This document shows, one piece after another, positions 17,380 to 25,060 of a stretch of DNA of 64,000 bases (position 1 is its first letter; each line of letters opens with the position of its first letter). The notes beneath the pieces are model-generated. The model saw only the letters and a program-made list of their open reading frames with translations, did not search any database and was not told where the DNA came from. A program made the position numbers and the translations under genes. This DNA is from Xylophilus rhododendri (GTDB taxonomy: Bacteria > Pseudomonadota > Gammaproteobacteria > Burkholderiales > Burkholderiaceae_C): assembly GCF_009906855.1 (NCBI RefSeq), contig NZ_CP047650.1:4588001-4652000 (forward strand), written 5' to 3'.

Positions 17380-19191
17380 ATGACTGACACGCTTGCCGTG
17401 CAGGACGCGTTCGCGCCTGCCGATTCCTTTTCTTCCGTGGACAACTCCATCGAATCCTCCGCCATCGAATCCTCGGCTCCTGAAGCAGCCGTCGAAGCCG
17501 AAGCCGAAGTCCGCGCCACCGGCGCCGGTTTCGTCAAGCTGGGCCTGGCCCCGCAACTCGTCCAGGCCGTCGCCGACCTGGGCTACAACGACCCGACCGC
17601 GGTGCAGGCCAAGGTCGTGCCCCTGGCCATGGACACCGGCAGCGAAGGCGCCAACCGCTTCGTCGACCTGATGGTCTCCAGCCAGACCGGCTCCGGCAAG
17701 ACGGCAGCCTTCCTGCTGCCGGTGCTGCATACCCTGCTGATGGCCCAGGAAAAGGCCGAGGCCGACGAACGCGCCGAATACGAACGCGCCGTGGCCGAAG
17801 CCGCCGCCCGTGGCGAAGAGCCGCCCAAGCGCGCCCGCCGCAAGGACCCGACCAACCCGCGCAACTTCAAGGCCCCGACCCCCGGCGCCCTGATCCTGTG
17901 CCCCACCCGCGAGCTGGCCCAGCAAGTGGCCAACGACGCGATCGACCTGGTGCGCCATTGCCGCGGCCTGCGGATCGCCAACGTCGTCGGCGGCATCCCC
18001 TATCAAGTGCAGATCGCACGCCTGCAGAACGCCAATTTGGTGGTCGCCACCCCGGGCCGCCTGCTGGACCTGCAGCGCTCGCAGCAGCTCAAGCTCGACC
18101 AGGTCAAGTTCCTGGTCGTCGACGAAGCCGACCGCATGCTCGACCTGGGCTTCTCGGACGACCTCGCCGAAGTCAACCAGCTGACCATCGAACGCAGCCA
18201 GACCATGATGTTCAGCGCCACCTTCGCGCCGCGCATCCAGCAGCTGGCCCAGCGCGTGATGCGCGAGCCGCAGCGCATCACCATCGATTCGCCGCAGGAA
18301 AAGCACGCCAACATCGAGCAGAAGCTGTACTGGGCCGACAACGCCATGCACAAGCGCAAGATGCTCGACCACTGGCTGCGTGACACCACCATCAACCAGG
18401 CCATCGTCTTCGCCAGCACGCAAGTCGAATGCGACGGCCTGGCCAACGACCTGCAGCAAGAGGGCTTCTCGGCCGTCGCGCTGCACGGCGCCCTGAGCCA
18501 GGGCCTGCGCAACCGCCGCCTGATGGCCCTGCGCCAGGGCCAGGTGCAGATCCTGGTGGCCACCGACGTCGCCGCCCGCGGCATCGACGTGCCCACCATC
18601 ACCCACGTCTTCAACTTCGGCCTGCCGATGAAGGCCGAGGACTACACCCACCGCATCGGCCGTACCGGCCGCGCCGGCCGCGACGGCATCGCCGTGACCT
18701 TCGCCGAGCACCGCGATCGCCGCAAGATCTTCGACATCGAAGGCTACAGCCGCCAGACCTTCAAGGCCGACGTCATCGTCGGCCTGGAACCCCAGGCGCG
18801 TTTCACGCCGGAGCGTCCTCCGCGTGACAACCGCGGCGGCCCGCGCGGCGGCCCGCGTTCGGGTGGCGGCGGCTTCGGCAGCAGCTATGCCCGCAAGCCC
18901 GCTTTCGGCGACCAGGGTGGCCGTGGCGGCAACGAAGGCTTCGGCGGCGGCCGTGGCGGCGAGGGCTTCGGTGCCCGTGCGCCCCAGCGTCCCCGTCCGG
19001 AAGGCGGCGGCTTCGGCGGCGGCCGTTCCGAAGGCGGCTTCGGCCGTCAGGAAGGCTTCGGCGGCGGTGCTCCGCGCCATGAAGGCTTCGGCGGCCGCGG
19101 TTCGGAAGGCCGTACCGCACGTCCGGCCGGCGGCCCTGGCGGCCGTCCGGCACCGGCCGGCCGTCCCTACCAGCCGCGCGGCAACCGCTGA
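17380..19191 (+). CDS. DEAD-box ATP-dependent RNA helicase, RhlE type
   Basis: A 603-aa helicase. The order is: acidic N-terminal extension (residues 1-45), Q motif, motif I SSQTGSGKT, an unusual charged insertion of about 45 residues, PTRELAQQV, TPGRLLD, motif II DEAD in VDEADRMLDLGF, motif III SAT, ATDVAARGIDVP and HRIGRTGRAGRDG. The last 130 residues are rich in Gly, Arg, Phe and Pro with repeated GGFG/GEGFG units, an RNA-binding tail. It likely remodels rRNA or mRNA structure, perhaps at low temperature. The ATG lies at 17380 without a strong ribosome site. A GNRA-loop terminator follows the gene. Confidence 0.93.
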   Translation: MTDTLAVQDAFAPADSFSSVDNSIESSAIESSAPEAAVEAEAEVRATGAGFVKLGLAPQLVQAVADLGYNDPTAVQAKVVPLAMDTGSEGANRFVDLMVSSQTGSGKTAAFLLPVLHTLLMAQEKAEADERAEYERAVAEAAARGEEPPKRARRKDPTNPRNFKAPTPGALILCPTRELAQQVANDAIDLVRHCRGLRIANVVGGIPYQVQIARLQNANLVVATPGRLLDLQRSQQLKLDQVKFLVVDEADRMLDLGFSDDLAEVNQLTIERSQTMMFSATFAPRIQQLAQRVMREPQRITIDSPQEKHANIEQKLYWADNAMHKRKMLDHWLRDTTINQAIVFASTQVECDGLANDLQQEGFSAVALHGALSQGLRNRRLMALRQGQVQILVATDVAARGIDVPTITHVFNFGLPMKAEDYTHRIGRTGRAGRDGIAVTFAEHRDRRKIFDIEGYSRQTFKADVIVGLEPQARFTPERPPRDNRGGPRGGPRSGGGGFGSSYARKPAFGDQGGRGGNEGFGGGRGGEGFGARAPQRPRPEGGGFGGGRSEGGFGRQEGFGGGAPRHEGFGGRGSEGRTARPAGGPGGRPAPAGRPYQPRGNR

Positions 19192-19237
19192 GCGGTGGCG
19201 ACGGCACTCTGATCCGCGCCCGTCGCGGATCGGCCTG

Positions 19238-19263
19238 AAGGGCGGCGCGAGCCGCCCTTTTTC
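19238..19263 (+). terminator. Intrinsic terminator after the RhlE-type helicase
   Basis: AAGGGCGGC pairs with GCCGCCCTT around a GCGA tetraloop (19239-19259), followed by further T. Stem, GNRA loop and T run are all typical. Confidence 0.85.
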
Positions 19264-19320
19264 ATTGGGACGCGAGGACTGACGCACAATGCTCGGTTTT
19301 CCTCGTCAGGAGCCCTTGCC

Positions 19321-20793
19321 TTGAGCACCACGTCCGCCTCAGCCGATTTCGAAGCGATGTTCGATCTGGCGCCGGTATCCCTCTGGCTGGAGGATTTCAG
19401 CGGCCTGAAGAAGATCCTGGACGGCTGGCGTGCCGAAGGCGTGGTGGACCTGCGCACCTGGCTGGAAGCCGACCCCGCCCGGCGCCATGCCTGCATGGCC
19501 AGCCTGCGGGTGCTGCGGGTCAACCAGCGCACCCTGCAGCTGTTCGGCGCCGCCACCCAGGAGATGCTGCTGGCGCGCCTGGCCGATGTCTTCCGCGGCG
19601 ACATGGCCGACAGCGTGATCAACGAGCTGTGCCAGCTCTGGCGCGGCGCCCTCGGCTTCGAGAACCAGACCGTCAACTACACCCTGGACGGCCGCCGCCT
19701 CGACGTGCTGGTGCGCGCCCGTGTGCTGCCCGGCCACGAATCCGACTGGGACCGGGTGCTGATCTCGCTGGAGGACACCACCTCGCGCCTGGAGGCCCAG
19801 CGTGTCATCGGCGACCGCGAGCGTTATGCCCGCAGCCTGTTCGAGCATTCGCCGGTGTCGCTGTGGGTGGAGGACTTCAGCAGCGTCAAACGCCTGATCG
19901 ACGAAGCGCGCGACCAGGGCATCAGCGACTTCGCCACCTTCATCAAGGTGCATCCCGAGTTCGTCACCCGCTGCATGCAGGAGATCCGGGTGGTGGACGT
20001 CAACCACGAGACCCTGCGCATGTTCGGCGCCCGCAGCAAGGACGAGTTGCTGCGCAACACCGGCCGCATCTTCCGCGACGAGATGCACGAGTCCTTCTCC
20101 GAGCAGCTGCGCGAGCTGTGGGTGGGCAAGACGCTGCAGCAGCGCGAGGTGGTCAACTATTCGCTGACCGGCGAGCTGGTCAACATCCACATGCAGTTCG
20201 CCGTGATGGAGGGCCACCAGGACCGCTGGGACATGGTGCTGGTGTCGCTGGTCGACATCACCGCCCGCAAGAAGGCCGAGGCCTATCTGGAATACCTGGG
20301 CAAGCACGATGTGCTGACCCAGCTGCGCAACCGCACCTTCTACACCGAGGAGCTGGCGCGGCTGGCGCGCAAGGGCCCCTGGCCGCTGTCGGTGCTGGCC
20401 ATCGACATGAACGGCCTGAAGCTGGCCAACGACGAATTCGGTCATGCCGCAGGCGATGGCCTGCTGCGCCGCATCGGCGAGGTGCTGACCAAGGCGGTGG
20501 ACCTGCCCTCGGTGGCCGCGCGCATCGGCGGCGACGAGTTCGCGGTGATCATGCCCGGCATCGAAGACCGGGGCGCCGAGAACATGAAGGAGCGCATCGA
20601 GGCGCTGCTGGAGATGAACAACCAGTTCTACGGCGGCGAACGCGGGCTGCAGCTGAGCCTGTCCATCGGCATCGCCAGCTGCCATTCGGGCGACCAGATC
20701 GAATCCATGCTGCTGCGGGCCGACAAGGCCATGTACGTGGAGAAGGCGCGCCACTACAGCAAGCCGGGCGCCCCGGACCGCCGGCGCGGCTAA
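19321..20793 (+). CDS. Diguanylate cyclase with tandem duplicated PAS sensor
   Basis: A 490-aa soluble protein predicted to make cyclic di-GMP. It starts at TTG 19321, with AGGAG eight bases upstream; the first ATG (19357) would cut the first sensor. Two PAS-like units follow each other: PVSLWLEDFSGLK at residue 18 and PVSLWVEDFSSVK at residue 178, each ending in a V-x-L-I/V-S-L-x-D-x-T segment. The GGDEF domain holds the intact motif RIGGDEFAV (GGDEF at 403-407). No transmembrane segment is seen, so the signal is cytoplasmic. The 160-residue repeat offset shows internal duplication. The ligand is unknown. Confidence 0.9.
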   Translation: MSTTSASADFEAMFDLAPVSLWLEDFSGLKKILDGWRAEGVVDLRTWLEADPARRHACMASLRVLRVNQRTLQLFGAATQEMLLARLADVFRGDMADSVINELCQLWRGALGFENQTVNYTLDGRRLDVLVRARVLPGHESDWDRVLISLEDTTSRLEAQRVIGDRERYARSLFEHSPVSLWVEDFSSVKRLIDEARDQGISDFATFIKVHPEFVTRCMQEIRVVDVNHETLRMFGARSKDELLRNTGRIFRDEMHESFSEQLRELWVGKTLQQREVVNYSLTGELVNIHMQFAVMEGHQDRWDMVLVSLVDITARKKAEAYLEYLGKHDVLTQLRNRTFYTEELARLARKGPWPLSVLAIDMNGLKLANDEFGHAAGDGLLRRIGEVLTKAVDLPSVAARIGGDEFAVIMPGIEDRGAENMKERIEALLEMNNQFYGGERGLQLSLSIGIASCHSGDQIESMLLRADKAMYVEKARHYSKPGAPDRRRG

Positions 20794-20797
20794 GGTT

Positions 20798-20817
20798 TTT
20801 TGGGCCAGCCCCCAAAA
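20798..20817. terminator. Short hairpin between convergent genes, possible bidirectional terminator
   Basis: TTTTGGG (20798-20804) pairs with CCCAAAA (20811-20817) right after the GGDEF gene and three bases before the stop of the convergent MFS gene. The A/T ends could act as U tracts on either strand. The stem is short. Confidence 0.45.
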
Positions 20818-20819
20818 CA

Positions 20820-22052
20820 CTAATGCCGCTGCAACTCCCGCCCCACATCCGGCCAGCGCAGCCGCAACAGCACCCAGGCCACCAGACCCACACCCATCAG
20901 CCCGAGCGATCCGGCGGCCAGGCCCGCCGGGGTGTCCATCACCAGCGGCGCCAGCAGGCCAGCCACCAGCCCGTTGGCGACCGAGGTCGCGCTGGCCTGC
21001 AGCGACGAGGCCATGCCGCGCCGCAGCGGAAACAGGTCCAGCACCAGCAAGGTGGTGGCCGGCGACACCAGCGCCCAGCCCAGCGAGAACAGGCCGATCG
21101 GCGGCAGCGCCCACCAGGCCCGCGGCTCGAAGAAGACATTGGCCAGCAGGTTCAGCACCGCCACCGCCGCCATGATGGAAAAACCCAGCCCTATCTGCGC
21201 CGCCGGCGCCACCTTGCCAGCCAGCCAGCCGCTGATCCAGGCTCCGGACATGATGCCGCCGATGATCAGCAGGAACAGCCAGAAGAACTGCGTCGGCGCC
21301 AGCCCCAGGTGTCCGCCCAGCCAGGCCGGCGCCGACATCACGTAGAGGAACATGCCGTTGAAGGGCACGCCGCTGGCCAGCACCAGCAGCAGAAAACGCG
21401 GGCTGGCGCAGAGCTGCCGGTAGCCGTGCATCAGGTGGCGCACCTGGAAGGGCTGGCGAAAGGATGTGTGCAACGTCTCCGGCAGCAGCCGCCAGCTGGC
21501 CAGCCAGAGCAAGGCGCCGACCAGCGCCAGGAACCAGAACACGCTCTGCCAGCCCATCAGCACCAGCAGGCCGCCGCCGATGATGGGCGCGATGGTCGGC
21601 GCGATGCCGAAGTAGATGGTGATCTGGCTCATCACCTTCTGCGCCCGCGCCGGCGCGAACATGTCGCGCACCACCGCCCGGGAGACCACGATGCCGGCGC
21701 CCGCCGAGATGCCCTGCAGCGCCCGGAACAGCACCAGCTGCTCCACATGGCCGGACAGCGCGCAGCCGGCCGAGGCCAGGCCGAAGGCCGCCATGCCGCA
21801 CAGCACCACCGGCCGCCGGCCGAAGCTGTCCGACAGCGCACCGTGGAACAGGCTCATGAAGGCGAAGCCGAAGAGATAGGCCGACAGCGTCTGCTGCATC
21901 TGCACCGGCGTGGCGTGCAGCGCGCTGGCGATGCCGGAGAAGGCCGGGATGTAGGTGTCGATGGAGAAAGGCCCCACCATCGTCAGCGCCGCCAGCAGCA
22001 GGGCGAGCGCCCATTGCGGGCCTTTCCAGAGGGTGGCGGCTTGGGGGTGCAT
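20820..22052 (-). CDS. Bcr/CflA-family multidrug efflux MFS transporter
   Basis: A 410-aa, 12-segment MFS exporter of the drug:H+ antiporter-1 (Bcr/CflA) group. MVGPFSIDTYIPAFSGIA in the first helix and the loop motif GALSDSFGRRPVVL are typical of that group, followed by ISAGAGIVVSRAVVRDMF. It is predicted to expel drugs or sulfonamide-like compounds from the inner membrane. The ATG at 22052 (MHPQAAT) is preferred; an in-frame ATG lies 36 bases further upstream. No regulator is adjacent. Confidence 0.9.
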   Translation of the reverse strand: MHPQAATLWKGPQWALALLLAALTMVGPFSIDTYIPAFSGIASALHATPVQMQQTLSAYLFGFAFMSLFHGALSDSFGRRPVVLCGMAAFGLASAGCALSGHVEQLVLFRALQGISAGAGIVVSRAVVRDMFAPARAQKVMSQITIYFGIAPTIAPIIGGGLLVLMGWQSVFWFLALVGALLWLASWRLLPETLHTSFRQPFQVRHLMHGYRQLCASPRFLLLVLASGVPFNGMFLYVMSAPAWLGGHLGLAPTQFFWLFLLIIGGIMSGAWISGWLAGKVAPAAQIGLGFSIMAAVAVLNLLANVFFEPRAWWALPPIGLFSLGWALVSPATTLLVLDLFPLRRGMASSLQASATSVANGLVAGLLAPLVMDTPAGLAAGSLGLMGVGLVAWVLLRLRWPDVGRELQRH

Positions 22053-22166
22053 GGCGGGGGGAGGACGGGAGCGCGGCGGCACGGCCATGGGCGGCCGTGC
22101 ACCAGAAAGGGGAAACGGCGATGTTAGCCGCTCCCCGAAAGCCGTGACCCTAACTCTCCCCGCAGC

Positions 22167-22757
22167 TCAGGAACTGGCGCTGCCCAGCAGGCCCCGCTTG
22201 AGCCGCGAATCCGCCGGCTTCTCGCCCAGCCAGATGTTGAGCAGCGCCTGGTAGAAGGCCGCGTCGCCGATGGGCGCGGCCAGCGGGCGGCGGTTGAGTT
22301 CGATCACCGTGCCGGTGCCGGGCACCCAGTCCAGGGTCAGGATGTCGCCGCGCCGCAGGCCCTGCGGCTGGCGGGCGATGACCCGGCCGAGCTGGGTCAT
22401 CTGCGCGCTGATGCGGGGATCGCAGTCCCGGTCGTCGGCGGCCGAGCTGGTGACGGCGTCATCGAAGTCCTCGCCGCTGACGTCGCGCAGCAGCACGATG
22501 CGCAGGCGCCTCGGGCCGTCGATGGACAGCGCGTCGCGCGCGTCGCGGGCGGGGTTCTGCAGGTACAAGCCCATGGCATAGACCTTGAACATGAGCCGCG
22601 TGCCGACGCCTGCTCCATTCAAGGTGAGCCTGGTGCCGCCGACCAGGGCCGACTCCTCGAGGATGACGCCCTCGACTTCCGTGCTGGCCGAGGCCGTGGC
22701 GCAGAAAGATGCGCAGACGGCGGCAAGCACCGTGGTGATCGCGAGATGGGTTTTCAT
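22167..22757 (-). CDS. Exported chalcone-isomerase-fold protein
   Basis: A 196-aa protein with a signal peptide (positively charged start, hydrophobic core, cleavage after ATASA near residue 24). The mature part matches the bacterial chalcone isomerase-like family: VGGTRLTLNGAGVGTRLMFKVYAMGLYL near residues 40-65, then the LRIVLLRDVSG strand and a C-terminal ALLNIWLGEKPAD segment. Bacterial members are periplasmic and mostly lack demonstrated isomerase activity; they may bind fatty acids or flavonoids. It is the last of four same-strand genes, 31 bases after the FlgH-like gene. Confidence 0.82.
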   Translation of the reverse strand: MKTHLAITTVLAAVCASFCATASASTEVEGVILEESALVGGTRLTLNGAGVGTRLMFKVYAMGLYLQNPARDARDALSIDGPRRLRIVLLRDVSGEDFDDAVTSSAADDRDCDPRISAQMTQLGRVIARQPQGLRRGDILTLDWVPGTGTVIELNRRPLAAPIGDAAFYQALLNIWLGEKPADSRLKRGLLGSASS

Positions 22758-22788
22758 GTGAATGCTCCCGAATCGACGAAGCCATGGA

Positions 22789-23474
22789 TCACCAGACCGA
22801 CAGCGAATTGGTCAGCACCCGCTGCAGCCAGTTGCGCGATCCCGCTTCCGACACATCGCCCTTGCCCGCCACTTCCAGCCGCGCGTTGGCCACGTCGGCC
22901 GAGGCCACCACATTGCCCTGGGTGAAGTCCTTGGGATCGACCACGCCCGAGAAGCGCAGGGTGTTGGTGCCGTTGCTCATGGCCACGGTGCGTTCGCCCG
23001 CCACCACCAGGTTGCCGTTGGGCAGCACGTTGATCACGGTGGCGGCGATGGTGCCGGTGAAGCTGGTGGCGTTGCTGGTGCTGCCGCTGCCGTCGTAGGC
23101 GTCGCTGCCCGAGGCGGTGGCGTCGAGGTTGATGATGTTGTTGATCAGCCCCTTGTTGTTGGCCGCCGTGCCCGGCCCTTGGCCGCCAGCGAGTTCTTGC
23201 GGCTGGTGGCGGTCTTGACGGTGTTGCTGCCGCTGGAGGATTCGGAGATGTCCACCTTCAGGCTGTCGCCCACGAAGCGCGGTTTCCTGCGCCCGTTGTA
23301 GAGCGCGGCCATGTTCATGCTGGCCTGGTAGATCGAGCCGTTGTTCACCCGCTCCATATAGGCCGGCTGGGCGTTGGGCATGGCGGCCAGCGGGCCGTTC
23401 ATGATGCTGGCGGGGGGCGAGGAGCAGCCGGCCAGCGCGCTGGCGGCGGCCATCAGGCAGAGGGTGCGTTTCAT
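22789..23474 (-). pseudogene. flgH: FlgH-like flagellar L-ring lipoprotein, frameshifted
   Basis: A FlgH-family lipoprotein, normally the outer-membrane L-ring of the flagellar rod bushing. The lipobox LAGC places the acylated Cys at residue 17. The first frame runs through SIYQASMNMAALYNGRRKPRFVGDSLKV and breaks near 23174-23180. The other frame resumes with GPGTAANNKG, SFTGTIAATVINVLPNGNLVVAGERTVAM, LRFSGVVDPKDF and the terminal NWLQRVLTNSLSVW, as in FlgH. One missing G in a GGG run explains the break; repaired length is about 228 aa. No other flagellar gene is nearby, which is odd for flgH. It is followed by the chalcone-isomerase-like gene. Confidence 0.82.
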
Positions 23475-23483
23475 GGCGGATTC

Positions 23484-24080
23484 CTAGGGTCGGATGGAGG
23501 CGGGCTGCTGCGTGAGGCCGCCGGACTCGGTGCCGGTGAGCAGGGCGGTCACCACCGGCGAGATCTTTTCGCGGGTGGTGTTCCATTTGCCGTCGGCCAG
23601 GCCTTCGCCGAGCTGGTAGTGGCTGCTGGAGAGCAGCTGGCCGTCGGCCGCGCGCAGCGTCAGGGCCGCGTGGCGCACGAAGGGTTTGTAGGCGCTGCCG
23701 AAGGGCGGCGTGTCCCAGTCGATCTGGGCGGCGTATTTCAGCCAGACGGCGCAGGTCTCGGCCGGCATGGGGCTGTCGTAGACCCGGCTGTCCACCTGGT
23801 GCCTGCGCAGCTCGGCCTGCAGGGCGGGCACGATGTCGGAGACCTGGGTGTCGGGGTTGTAGCGGATGCAGACGCTGGCCAGGTCGCCCTTGAAGTGGCG
23901 GATGGTGTCGCTCGACTTGCTGGGCGCCGCCGACAGCGCCATGCGCGCCACGCCGGCCGTGGCCTTGGTCAGCTCCCACACCGGCTCCGGGCTCACCACC
24001 GAGCAGCCGCCGAGCGCCAGCGCGGCCGCGGCGCCCAGGCAGCTGCCGAGCGTGGGAAGGTGCTTGCGATGAAAGGCCAT
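23484..24080 (-). CDS. Lipoprotein of unknown function
   Basis: A 198-aa lipoprotein: after a charged start, the hydrophobic stretch ends in LGGC, with the acylated Cys at residue 26. The mature part has no motif I can name. Visible features are a CIRYNPDTQVSDIVPALQAELRRH segment and an AALTLRAADGQLLSSSHYQL strand pair, suggesting an alpha/beta domain that could bind another envelope protein. It starts 14 bases after the 142-aa gene and stops nine bases before the FlgH-like start. The four genes probably form one operon, so it may be a partner of the ring protein. Confidence 0.7.
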   Translation of the reverse strand: MAFHRKHLPTLGSCLGAAAALALGGCSVVSPEPVWELTKATAGVARMALSAAPSKSSDTIRHFKGDLASVCIRYNPDTQVSDIVPALQAELRRHQVDSRVYDSPMPAETCAVWLKYAAQIDWDTPPFGSAYKPFVRHAALTLRAADGQLLSSSHYQLGEGLADGKWNTTREKISPVVTALLTGTESGGLTQQPASIRP

Positions 24081-24094
24081 GGCGGTCGGCGCGC

Positions 24095-24523
24095 TCAGGC
24101 GACTTCGCTCAGCATCTGCTTGCCGGCGGCCACGCCCAGCGCGGCGTACTGGCCGACGGTGCTGGCCGCGTCGCTGATGGTGTCGCCCACGCTGCCCACG
24201 GCGTCGGCCACGTGGTCGTAGGCGCTTTCGATGGTGTCCACCGTGCCGGTGGCCAGGTCGGAGATGCCGGTGGCCACGCTGTTGACGCCGCTCTTGACCG
24301 TGTCGTAGCCCGACTCGATCGCGTCGCCGAGCTTCTGCAGGGCTTCCGAACTGAAGCTCACCACCGAGCTGGCGGCGGAGCCCGCGGCGTCCGCCGCGCC
24401 GATGGCGCTGGCCACCACCGGGCCGAAGGCCTTGGAATTGGTTTCGTACGGGCTTTCCACCGCCGTGGTCTGGCGGCTGTATTGGGCGGGATTAATTCCG
24501 GATATCGAACTGATGCTGCTCAT
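24095..24523 (-). CDS. Unknown 142-aa Ser/Ala/Val-rich helical protein
   Basis: A 142-aa protein I do not recognise. It has no signal peptide, no Cys and no transmembrane segment. The N-terminal 30 residues are Ser/Ile/Thr-rich (SSISSISGINPAQY) and look disordered. From residue 55 onward, long amphipathic helices are likely, with repeated units such as DTVKSGVNSVATGIS, DTIESAYDHVADAVG and DTISDAASTVGQYA. A disordered Ser-rich start followed by helices is seen in substrates of flagellar-type export, which would fit the FlgH neighbour, but this is speculation. AAGGAA lies before the ATG. It is the first gene of the four-gene unit. Confidence 0.65.
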   Translation of the reverse strand: MSSISSISGINPAQYSRQTTAVESPYETNSKAFGPVVASAIGAADAAGSAASSVVSFSSEALQKLGDAIESGYDTVKSGVNSVATGISDLATGTVDTIESAYDHVADAVGSVGDTISDAASTVGQYAALGVAAGKQMLSEVA

Positions 24524-25060
24524 GATCGCTTCCTTTGCGTCGGGGGTTAATCGATGGATGAATCGTAGGTGGCGTGCCTGAAAACTCAGCAGGTGATTAA
24601 TCGGCGAAATATCGGCTTATTCGACGCTTATCCTTTCATGTGTCCGAACGGGTACGGAAAACCGTGCTTGCAGGTACATAAACGTCTCGCGACAGATACT
24701 TGGCGGTGTTCTTGTACCGCCTGGAGCGTCATTTATTAATAATGCTGGTACGCACGATACAAATCTGAAGCAATGCTGAAGTTTCCTGAAAAATATCGGT
24801 GACAAAAGCCGCTGCGCAGGCGCAACATCGCCCCCCGGAAAAACTGCCGGGGATATCCGGGAAAGATCGCCACCTTCATAGGAAAAATAGCCGGCTGGAG
24901 GTTTTCCTGCGGCGCCGCGGCGGTATCCGGAATTGATTTACGAACGGCTACAGAAGCGAGACATGATCCGCCGGGGCGGTTAGCATGAACACGCGTTCGT
25001 CCAGCGGGCGTGGCTTGGCCGCCATGAAAGCCAGCTTTTCAGTCCGACGGGAGAGAGACA
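24524..25060. promoter_or_regulatory. AT-rich 537-base divergent regulatory region
   Basis: This gene-free stretch separates the minus-strand FlgH cluster from the plus-strand chemoreceptor. It is clearly AT-richer than its surroundings between about 24590 and 24800. Palindromes seen are GGCGGT-N8-ACCGCC (24702-24721), TTATTAATAA (24733-24742) and CCCCGG-N8-CCGGGG (24833-24852). On the minus strand GCCGATAT (24609-24616) resembles the -10 of sigma-28 promoters, with GAAAG (24633-24637) 16 bases upstream. A 62-codon minus-strand reading frame here has no ribosome site or familiar sequence, so I do not call it. Confidence 0.5.

Noticed and set aside
17335..19287. 650-codon open frame antisense to the DEAD-box helicase
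   Set aside because: The composition is an artefact of the helicase codons and its Gly-rich tail; no motif, no ribosome site.
24617..24805. 62-codon minus-strand open frame in the AT-rich region
   Set aside because: No ribosome site, no recognisable protein features, and it overlaps palindromes and promoter-like elements.
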